A DNA stretch of 64,000 nucleotides from positions 124,001 to 188,000 of the forward strand of contig NZ_KZ686268.1 in NCBI RefSeq assembly GCF_003029735.1, given 5' to 3'. The notes below the pieces were generated by a model, which did no database searches, was not told the origin of the DNA, and saw nothing but the letters and a program-made list of their open reading frames with translations. A program made the position numbers and the translations under genes. The stretch comes from Pedobacter yulinensis (GTDB lineage Bacteria > Bacteroidota > Bacteroidia > Sphingobacteriales > Sphingobacteriaceae). Position 1 is the stretch's first letter. Every line of letters begins with the position of its first letter. Below are positions 57,931-64,000 of the stretch, in pieces.

Positions 57931-58503
57931 CTAACGGTTCAAAAGTAAAAAAACATAGAGATATATCCACAATATATCTATAAAATGCCAAAATATGGAT
58001 GCAATCTCCATCCGGTAGCCATTACGTTCGGCGCTTACTTTTCCGGCGCCGAAGAAGGCACTGATGATCAGCCCCAGTCCGGCAATGATGTGCAGGCTAT
58101 GAAACAATGTAAACACATAAATCATCGAGATGCCTGCGTTGTTATTGATGAAATAAGCACCTCCAAGCGACATCTGCGCCCAGGCACTGTACTGCAGGTA
58201 GGCGAATACCAGGCCAAGCAGGATGGTCAGGAGCAGGTAGCGCTTTTGCAGCGATGTGCTTTTATGCCGCGCGCGCGAAGCCAGGAAAAGGCAGACGCTG
58301 CTTGCCAGCAGCACCAACGTGCTGTAAATAAAAACATCGGGAAGAACCAGGCCATGCCCCTTCCCTTTCGATCCGGAGAAAACCAGGTAATAACTGGTCC
58401 AGCCCCCGAACATAATTGTCGATGAAACAACGAACAACCAGACAATGAATTTTTTAGGTTTCATGTCGTAATTGCCAGTCTGTTTCGGTAAAGAAGTCAC
58501 CAT
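57931..58503 (-). CDS. Cytochrome c oxidase subunit III (short paralogue)
   Basis: The 190-residue protein has five helices. It lacks the long central insert of its neighbour but keeps the family's key regions (FVVSSTIMFGGWTSYYLVF, FTLFHSLHIIAGLGLI, ASIFWHFIDILWIYLYVFLLL). The start at 58503 is 2 nt after the ctaB stop; an internal ATG at 58464 would remove 13 polar residues. The two subunit III proteins may form one complex together or alternate. Confidence 0.87.
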   Translation of the reverse strand: MVTSLPKQTGNYDMKPKKFIVWLFVVSSTIMFGGWTSYYLVFSGSKGKGHGLVLPDVFIYSTLVLLASSVCLFLASRARHKSTSLQKRYLLLTILLGLVFAYLQYSAWAQMSLGGAYFINNNAGISMIYVFTLFHSLHIIAGLGLIISAFFGAGKVSAERNGYRMEIASIFWHFIDILWIYLYVFLLLNR

Positions 58504-58505
58504 AT

Positions 58506-59390
58506 CTATTTCGCTATAAAATCAAACAACAAGATGAGCTGCACCAATGGCAGGTAAAAAAACGAGCAGAACATCACCTTTCGTGCATCTGCGAGTTCCA
58601 GGCTTCTTAACAGTTTTAAGGAGAGCCATGCAAAGTAAAGTCCGGCCAATACCGACACCCCGCCAATAAAGTACCCGCCAAAGCCGTAAAAGTTTGGCAA
58701 TAAACTGACCGGTAAGAGTAAAACGGCACTGATAAATACAAATGCAGCAGAGGTCTTATCCCGACGGGTTGTTGGCAACAACCTGAACCCGGCTTTTTTG
58801 TAATCATCATCCAGAACCCAGGCAATAGACCAGAAGTGCGGAAACTGCCAGACGAATTGGATAACAAAGAGGATAACGGCAATCTGGTAATCGGCATCTG
58901 TAAAATCTTTGAAATTGCCCATTGCTGCCAGGTAACCGATAAGAGGCGGCAAAGCGCCCGGGATGGCCCCCACAAAGACCGCTACAGGCGACTTTTGCTT
59001 CAAGGGCGTGTAGGCAAATGCATAAAGTAAAATGGAAAATACAGACAGCAATCCTGTTTCAATGTTCAGTTTGCCCAGCAGCCAGGTGCCCAGCATGCCC
59101 ATCAGCAGACCGGAAACGAGTCCCTGTCCGTTGGTCATTCTCCCGGCGGGCATGGGCCGGTCTTTGGTACGCGTCATGAGCTTATCGAGGTCTTTTTCGA
59201 TCAGCTCATTGAAACAGTTTGCGGCGCCCGTAACCAAAAATCCCCCGGCAATCAGGATCAGCCAGTTGATCCAGTTAATTGCTCCATGCTGTTTGCTGCC
59301 GATCAGGAAAGCGATCGACGCAGAGAAAACCACCACAAAAGTGAGTCTGAACTTGATGAGCTTGGAAAAATCTGCAAAAAACTGTTTCAA
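58506..59390 (-). CDS. ctaB: Protoheme IX farnesyltransferase (heme O synthase)
   Basis: Adds farnesyl to heme b to make heme O. The 294-residue UbiA-type membrane protein has NCFNELIEKDLDKLMTRTKDRPMPAGR, which holds the Asp residues for Mg-diphosphate, and a second acidic region WVLDDDYKKAG. About nine helices. It lies 1 nt after ctaA and 2 nt before the short subunit III gene, so heme synthesis and oxidase genes are co-transcribed. Confidence 0.94.
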   Translation of the reverse strand: MKQFFADFSKLIKFRLTFVVVFSASIAFLIGSKQHGAINWINWLILIAGGFLVTGAANCFNELIEKDLDKLMTRTKDRPMPAGRMTNGQGLVSGLLMGMLGTWLLGKLNIETGLLSVFSILLYAFAYTPLKQKSPVAVFVGAIPGALPPLIGYLAAMGNFKDFTDADYQIAVILFVIQFVWQFPHFWSIAWVLDDDYKKAGFRLLPTTRRDKTSAAFVFISAVLLLPVSLLPNFYGFGGYFIGGVSVLAGLYFAWLSLKLLRSLELADARKVMFCSFFYLPLVQLILLFDFIAK

Positions 59391-59391
59391 C

Positions 59392-60459
59392 CTAGTTATT
59401 TATTTGTTTGTATGTCTCTGTGTTGTAAACCAACAGGTAGAGATAATATTGAATACTGAAAAGCACTGTCGAGAACAGGATGTGTACCGCCTGGGCCACC
59501 GGGGGTAAACCCAGATACGATAAGGCCAGTCCTGACCCAGCCTGGATCAACAGGGCCAGCAGCACGAGGTTAACCATTCGCAAAGGTTCAGCGCGCCCAT
59601 TGAAACGGTCGCGTACCATTTTATAAACGATCAGGTTGGCCACCACAACGGCGATGGCCATATCGCGGTGGTAGTCAAATATACTCCCCAGTTTACTTAC
59701 CCATGTGCTCCGATGCAGGTCAGTCATGCTTTTTGAAACAGCATCAATTGCCTCCCTGACTTCAGTTCCGAGCACAATCTGAACAATGCTGAGCAGGATG
59801 GTGATCAGGCCAAGCACTTTCAGCCAGTTAATTCGCCACATGATCACCTGTTTCGGTTTGTCAAGTTTGCTGGCATAATGGTATGTGTAAACCAGGATGC
59901 CGATCACAACGAGCGCCAGCACCATATGTACCGTTACGACCCAGGCAAGCAGGTTGGTCGAAACCACGATAGACCCAAGCCAGGCCTGGTAAGCAACAAC
60001 AAAAACATTGAGCACGCTTAAGACAGTGATGCGGGTAGCCCGTTTCCTGTAGCGGAAAGATATAACCGCCAGGATCAGGAGCAAAAAGCCTGTCAGCGCG
60101 CCGACCAGCCGGTTAATGTATTCAGTCCAGGTTTTAGCGGCATTGAAGGTTTCCGGTTCCAGGATCGACTTGTCATTCCTGATGCGGTGGGCCAGGTCGC
60201 CTTTGCCCAGGCGGTCCAGGGTTTTGGCGAAACGCTCATTCTTTTTTACACGCTGCGCCACATACTTCTGCTCATAGCCGGCCGGCAGTTCGCTGGCCGT
60301 TGTGGGCGGCACATAACGGTCAAAGCATTTTGGCCAGTCAGGGCAGCCCATTCCGGAACCCGTACTGCGCACGATCCCCCCTGCAAGAATCAGCAACAGG
60401 GTTACGATAATCGTGGTGAAGTTGAGCCTGATAAAATGCCTGTCTGATCTGTTGATCAT
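59392..60459 (-). CDS. ctaA: Heme A synthase (COX15/CtaA)
   Basis: Oxidises heme O to heme A. The 355-residue protein has about eight helices and begins FIRLNFTTIIVTLLLILAGGIVRSTGSGMGCPDWPKCFDRYVPP, the CtaA/COX15 signature. Heme-ligand His residues appear in VTVHMVLALVVIG, LHRSTWVSKLG, YHRDMAIAVV and QAVHILFS. It starts the second transcription unit of the cluster, downstream of the strong terminator after ctaD. Confidence 0.94.
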   Translation of the reverse strand: MINRSDRHFIRLNFTTIIVTLLLILAGGIVRSTGSGMGCPDWPKCFDRYVPPTTASELPAGYEQKYVAQRVKKNERFAKTLDRLGKGDLAHRIRNDKSILEPETFNAAKTWTEYINRLVGALTGFLLLILAVISFRYRKRATRITVLSVLNVFVVAYQAWLGSIVVSTNLLAWVVTVHMVLALVVIGILVYTYHYASKLDKPKQVIMWRINWLKVLGLITILLSIVQIVLGTEVREAIDAVSKSMTDLHRSTWVSKLGSIFDYHRDMAIAVVVANLIVYKMVRDRFNGRAEPLRMVNLVLLALLIQAGSGLALSYLGLPPVAQAVHILFSTVLFSIQYYLYLLVYNTETYKQINN

Positions 60460-60474
60460 TTCGAATGTGCTGGA

Positions 60475-60523
60475 TTAAAAAATGGGGTATCTGTAAGTTA
60501 AAACTTATGGCAGATACCCCATT
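60475..60523 (-). terminator. Strong terminator after ctaD, with nested hairpin
   Basis: AATGGGGTATCTG (60481-60493) and CAGATACCCCATT (60511-60523) form a 13-bp perfect stem. The 17-nt loop holds a second palindrome (TAAGTTAAAACTTA). On the minus strand a run of six T follows. It separates ctaC-ctaD from ctaA and the genes below it, either by full termination or by partial read-through. Confidence 0.85.
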
Positions 60524-60540
60524 GCTATGTTTTCTGCAAC

Positions 60541-62427
60541 CTAGTGCAGCGGTGCTTTCTGTTCTGCCGGAGGGTTTTGAGCATCCCACTCACGCTGGAT
60601 GCGTTCAGCCTCTTCGTTCCCCTCAAAGTCATGCGGCAGGTTAGAGCTCATGGTCTGAGAGAATGGGATGGTCTGAGGGATAAAGTCCTCATCATGTCCC
60701 GGTTTGCTGTAGTCATATGGCCAGCGGTATACCGTCGGTATTTCGCCGGGCCAGTTGCCGTGCAGGTGCTCCACAGGTGTAGTCCACTCAAGCGTGTTGG
60801 CCTCCCATGGGTTCTGCGGTGCTTTCTTGCCTTTGAAGATCGAGTAAAAGAAGTTCCAGAGGAAGGCAACCTGCGCCAGGGCACCCAGGATAGCTGCCCA
60901 GGTAACGAATACGTTCACTGTCAGCCATTTCCGCATAAACTCAAATTCAGTAAAGACATAGTAACGACGTGGTACGCCGTCCAGGCCCAGGAAGTGAAGC
61001 GGGAAGAACACCAGGTAAGCCGAAATGAACGTTAACCAGAAGTGCAGGTAACCCAGTTTGGCATTCATCATTCTGCCGAACATTTTCGGGTACCAGTGGT
61101 ACACACCGGCAAGCATGCCGAATATCGCAGCCGATCCCATTACCAGGTGGAAGTGGGCAACCACGAAATACGTATCGTGCAGGTTGATGTCAAGCGATGC
61201 ATTTCCAAGGAAAATACCGGTCAGACCACCAGAGATAAAGAAAGATACCAGGCCAATGGCAAACAACATGGCCGGGGTAAACCGGATGTTACCACGCCAG
61301 AGGGTGGCCAGGTAGTTGAACGTTTTTACCGCAGATGGTACAGCGATGATCAGCGTCGTGATCATGAATACACCACCCAGCAAAGGGTTCATACCGGTTA
61401 CAAACATGTGGTGGCCCCAAACGATAAAAGACAGAACGGTGATACCGATCAGGGAGTAAACCATGGCATGGTAACCAAAGATCGGTTTCCTTGCGTTCAC
61501 GGAAATAACTTCAGATGAAATACCCAGTGCAGGCATGATTACAATGTATACCTCAGGGTGACCCAGGAACCAGAACAGGTGCTGCCAAAGGATTGGTGAA
61601 CCGCCTTCGTTAGGCAGGATTTGCGTACCGAAAACGATATCAGAAAGATAAAAACTGGTGCCGAAACTCCGGTCAAAAATAAGCAGTACAACACCAGCAA
61701 CCAGTACCGGGAATGAAAGGATACCCAAAATGGCAGTAAGGAAAAACGCCCAGATTGTCAGTGGCATTTTCCAGAGGTCCATACCTTTTGTACGCATGTT
61801 CAGAACGGTACTCACATAGTTGATACCGCCCATCAGGGACGAAGCGACAAAAAGAACCATGCTGATTAACCAAAGGGTCATACCCAATCCGGAACCGGTA
61901 ACGGCCTTTGGCAGGGCTGATAGCGGCGGGTACACCGTCCATCCGGCAGAGGCCGGACCTGTCTGAACAAAGAAAGAACCCATCATAATCGCGCAGGCCA
62001 TAAAGAAGAACCAGTACGAAAGCATGTTCAGGAACGGCGAAGCCATATCCCTTGCGCCAAGTTGCAATGGAATGAGGAGGTTACTGAATGTACCGCTCAG
62101 GCCGGCTGTCAGTACGAAGAATACCATAATGGTACCGTGAATCGTAACGAGTGCCAGGTAAAAATCAGGCTTGATACGGCCTCCTTCGGCCCACTTGCCC
62201 AGGAATGTTTCCAGGAAAGGGAAACTTTTATCCGGCCAGGCCAGCTGAATACGGAAAAGAATAGAAAGACCCATGGCGATAACAGCCATGATGATCCCTG
62301 TAATCAGGAATTGCTTGGCAATCATCTTGTGATCCTGACTAAAAATGTACTTGGTCAGGAAGGTCTCTTTATGGTGCCCATGATCGTGGTGATCGTGATG
62401 CGTGTCGTGTATTGCTATTGTTGACAT
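60541..62427 (-). CDS. ctaD: Cytochrome c oxidase subunit I
   Basis: Catalytic subunit of the heme-copper oxidase, which reduces O2 to water and pumps protons. The 628-residue, 12-helix protein carries VTIHGTIMVFFVLTAG (heme a ligand), FWFLGHPEVYIVIMPALG (CuB His and cross-linked Tyr), WGHHMFVTGMNP (CuB His pair) and DTYFVVAHFHLVMG (heme a and a3 ligands), so the active site is complete. The N-terminus is unusually His-rich (eight His within residues 7-19). It follows ctaC by 24 nt and ends at a strong terminator. Confidence 0.97.
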   Translation of the reverse strand: MSTIAIHDTHHDHHDHGHHKETFLTKYIFSQDHKMIAKQFLITGIIMAVIAMGLSILFRIQLAWPDKSFPFLETFLGKWAEGGRIKPDFYLALVTIHGTIMVFFVLTAGLSGTFSNLLIPLQLGARDMASPFLNMLSYWFFFMACAIMMGSFFVQTGPASAGWTVYPPLSALPKAVTGSGLGMTLWLISMVLFVASSLMGGINYVSTVLNMRTKGMDLWKMPLTIWAFFLTAILGILSFPVLVAGVVLLIFDRSFGTSFYLSDIVFGTQILPNEGGSPILWQHLFWFLGHPEVYIVIMPALGISSEVISVNARKPIFGYHAMVYSLIGITVLSFIVWGHHMFVTGMNPLLGGVFMITTLIIAVPSAVKTFNYLATLWRGNIRFTPAMLFAIGLVSFFISGGLTGIFLGNASLDINLHDTYFVVAHFHLVMGSAAIFGMLAGVYHWYPKMFGRMMNAKLGYLHFWLTFISAYLVFFPLHFLGLDGVPRRYYVFTEFEFMRKWLTVNVFVTWAAILGALAQVAFLWNFFYSIFKGKKAPQNPWEANTLEWTTPVEHLHGNWPGEIPTVYRWPYDYSKPGHDEDFIPQTIPFSQTMSSNLPHDFEGNEEAERIQREWDAQNPPAEQKAPLH

Positions 62428-62451
62428 AATTTTCTAGCTCTCTCCTTTATA

Positions 62452-63705
62452 TTAAATTGTCGCTGCCTTGGGTTGATTGGTAGTTGAATCTTTGGCAGTG
62501 GTGTCAGCTGCCGCCGCCGGCGCTGCCGTTACAGGCTTGGCAGAAGCAGGAAGGTTGAAGGCCTTTCTCAGGTCATCGTTCAACCATTCGGGCTGCTGTT
62601 TAATCCACTCTGCATATTCCTGCTCGGTAACAACCCGAACACGCTTCTGCATATTGTAGTGGCCCTGCCCGCAGATTTTGGAGCACAACAGGACATATTC
62701 AAACGCCGGATCATTCATCTTCTCTTTCATCTGCTGCGTCGTTACCGTCGGCGTAAACTCAAAATAAGTGCGCATGCCGGGAACGGTGTTCAGCTGCACG
62801 CGGAAATGCGGCAGGTAGAAACTGTGAATAACGTCCTTGCTTCCCAGGATTACTTTAACTGGTTTGTTTACAGGCAGCCACAATTCGTCGGCCATCTGGT
62901 CGTCGCGTGAATTCTTGTCCTTGAAATCGATACCCAGTACGTTTGCTCCGGTAGTCAGTTTATAATTTCGGTCACCCACAATGCCGTCAGAACCGGGGTA
63001 ACGGATCTGCCAGGCGAACTGCTCAGAGATCACTTCAACCTGCAGTGCCTTGTTATTGGGATCTTCAGTCTTATAAAATATCGACCTCCAGGTCAGGAAG
63101 CCCATCAATACCAGGACAGTCAGTACCAGTGCAGGAGCAATGGTCCAGATCTTCTCGATCGTGTTGTTATGCGGGTAGAAATAGGCCCGTCTTTTTGCTG
63201 AATGCTTATAGAAATAAGCAAAAGCAAACAGCAGGATGTGCGTAACGATGAACACGATCGTTGTAATGATCAGTGTCAGGTTAAACATCTCATCGATTTT
63301 GCGGCCGTGCTCGGAAGAAGCGTCAGGAAGCAGCATGCTGCCGTGAACGGTATATTCCCAGTAAACACCATATAAGCCGATCAGCAGGAACAGCGCGAAT
63401 AAACTCGCGTTTACCTTGTTCCAGTTAATGGCGGCTGGTTTTCCCTGAACTTCCCGGGTCAGTTCGTAGATCCTGATTGCGCGGCCAACGATAGCCACGA
63501 ACAAACAGAACGACAAAAAGATCAGGCTGTAGAAGATGACCGATTTATAAATCGCATCCATATCTACTTTCGCCTCGGGGGTGTTAGCTGTAGTCGTAGC
63601 TGTAACAGCAGTTTCCTGGGCAAACACGCTTACACTGGCAAACGCCGTGCTCAGTGCTGTCAGAACCACTGTTTTCTTATTACCTATTACCTTTATTAAA
63701 CTCAT
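62452..63705 (-). CDS. ctaC: Cytochrome c oxidase subunit II
   Basis: The start at 63705 (MSLIKVIGNKKTVVL) gives a signal-like segment ending VFAQ. Three membrane helices follow (about 57-77, 101-120, 147-170), one more than in most subunit II proteins. The CuA cupredoxin domain has VIHSFYLPHFRVQLN and LLCSKICGQGHYNMQ, with both Cys, the His and the Met. There is no CxxCH heme domain, so electrons must come from a separate cytochrome c or from alternative complex III. It lies upstream of ctaD and downstream of the ActF-like gene. Confidence 0.94.
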   Translation of the reverse strand: MSLIKVIGNKKTVVLTALSTAFASVSVFAQETAVTATTTANTPEAKVDMDAIYKSVIFYSLIFLSFCLFVAIVGRAIRIYELTREVQGKPAAINWNKVNASLFALFLLIGLYGVYWEYTVHGSMLLPDASSEHGRKIDEMFNLTLIITTIVFIVTHILLFAFAYFYKHSAKRRAYFYPHNNTIEKIWTIAPALVLTVLVLMGFLTWRSIFYKTEDPNNKALQVEVISEQFAWQIRYPGSDGIVGDRNYKLTTGANVLGIDFKDKNSRDDQMADELWLPVNKPVKVILGSKDVIHSFYLPHFRVQLNTVPGMRTYFEFTPTVTTQQMKEKMNDPAFEYVLLCSKICGQGHYNMQKRVRVVTEQEYAEWIKQQPEWLNDDLRKAFNLPASAKPVTAAPAAAADTTAKDSTTNQPKAATI

Positions 63706-63770
63706 TTTCGTAAAGCCGTACAATGTACTCTGGTGTAATATTTATTTATTCTATTCGATCAGCCTGTATC

Positions 63771-64000
63771 CTACAGGTGGTGATGTAAACTTTCTTGTAA
63801 GAATGGATGGTTCTTTGCAATCAATGGTTTCTTGGCCAGGTTAGAAAGAACGGTAAAAGTGAACAAGCCTACAAAACCAATCGCGATACCGATTTCAATC
63901 GGGCCGAAGCCCGCTTTGTCTTCTACCGTTCCGGGCATGATCATCTGGTAGTAATCTACCCAGTGGCCACACAGGACAAGGATAGATACGATCAGCAACT
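63771..64000 (-). CDS. Alternative complex III subunit ActF-like, C-terminal end (partial)
   Basis: Only the last 75 or so codons are in the window; the gene continues beyond base 64000. Visible are two membrane helices (LIVSILVLCGHWVDYYQMIMPG and IEIGIAIGFVGLFTFTVLS) and the end KKPLIAKNHPFLQESLHHHL. This strongly recalls the C-terminus of the Bacteroidota quinol:cytochrome c oxidoreductase subunit (ActF, NrfD-like). Alternative complex III oxidises menaquinol and passes electrons to the oxidase encoded next to it. Confidence 0.75.
   Translation of the reverse strand, partial: LLIVSILVLCGHWVDYYQMIMPGTVEDKAGFGPIEIGIAIGFVGLFTFTVLSNLAKKPLIAKNHPFLQESLHHHL

Noticed and set aside
1..64000. CRISPR array, tRNA, rRNA, prophage or insertion sequence
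   Set aside because: Intergenic gaps were read for regularly spaced repeats, cloverleaf-like sequences, transposase or integrase motifs and terminal inverted repeats; none was convincing.

Overview
The window looks like chromosomal DNA of a Bacteroidota bacterium, probably of the Sphingobacteriaceae/Chitinophagaceae type. The grounds are: CarboxypepD_reg/plug/beta-barrel outer-membrane proteins, DUF4286, DUF4292, DUF5694 and GIN-domain (DUF2807) proteins, lipoproteins with SSC-type lipoboxes, a LytS/LytTR pair, paired TatA proteins, a heme-copper oxidase cluster beside alternative complex III, weak Shine-Dalgarno sequences, and TAnnTTTG promoter elements, some lying 4-6 nt from a start codon. 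Base composition is moderate and even, except for an AT-richer decayed patch near 54.6-55.3 kb. I see no rRNA, tRNA, CRISPR array, insertion sequence or prophage. The assignment rests on family recognition from memory; no search was run.

Layout. 0-10.7 kb: the tail of one outer-membrane barrel protein and a complete one with a similar Gly/Arg tail, two small membrane proteins, feoA-feoB (ferrous iron uptake), a lipoprotein, a TraB/GumN-like (DUF5694) secreted protein, and a LytS-type kinase with its LytTR regulator. 10.7-23.6 kb: ten minus-strand genes in up to three or four transcription units. They encode a secreted glycerophosphodiesterase, a histidine phosphatase, two FGGY kinases, a 2-hydroxyacid dehydrogenase, a polyol-permease-like MFS, a Tat-exported endonuclease/phosphatase-fold protein, an FAD oxidoreductase, a second MFS, a secreted SGNH hydrolase and a Tat-exported metallophosphoesterase. 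A DeoR-type regulator is divergent at 23.8 kb and a Tat-exported phosphocholine-type phospholipase C follows. Together they read as a locus that cuts phospho(di)esters outside the cytoplasm, imports the polyol or sugar acid released, and phosphorylates and oxidises it inside.

27.3-36.7 kb: a cell-envelope and housekeeping run: MltD-like transglycosylase, gatA, two tatA genes, an EnvC-like degenerate M23 protein, a DUF4292 lipoprotein, a TPR protein, dut, a polysaccharide flippase and acylphosphatase. 36.8-43.2 kb: a nitronate monooxygenase-like enzyme, an amidohydrolase, an OmpR-type two-component pair, and an S9-peptidase-fold lipoprotein that lacks the catalytic Ser and His. 43.4-54.2 kb: TPR protein, DUF4286, rfbC, a four-PAS protein that stops after a DHp-like helix, AraC regulator, Xaa-Pro aminopeptidase, single-domain receiver, OmpA lipoprotein, DUF2461, a small membrane protein and a GIN-domain protein. 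54.2-55.5 kb: a gene-poor stretch holding a decayed gene.

55.5-64 kb: an aerobic respiration cluster on the minus strand. In transcription order it holds the end of an ActF-like ACIII subunit, ctaC, ctaD, a strong terminator, ctaA, ctaB, two subunit III genes, subunit IV, a SCO-family protein without its CxxxC and His copper ligands, and a DUF420 membrane protein carrying a perfect EF-hand-type loop. The most notable points are the phosphodiester/polyol locus, the two active-site-less paralogues (S9 and SCO), the EF-hand loop in DUF420, the kinase-less PAS protein, a perfect 15-bp palindrome at 51.6 kb, and predicted leaderless promoters.
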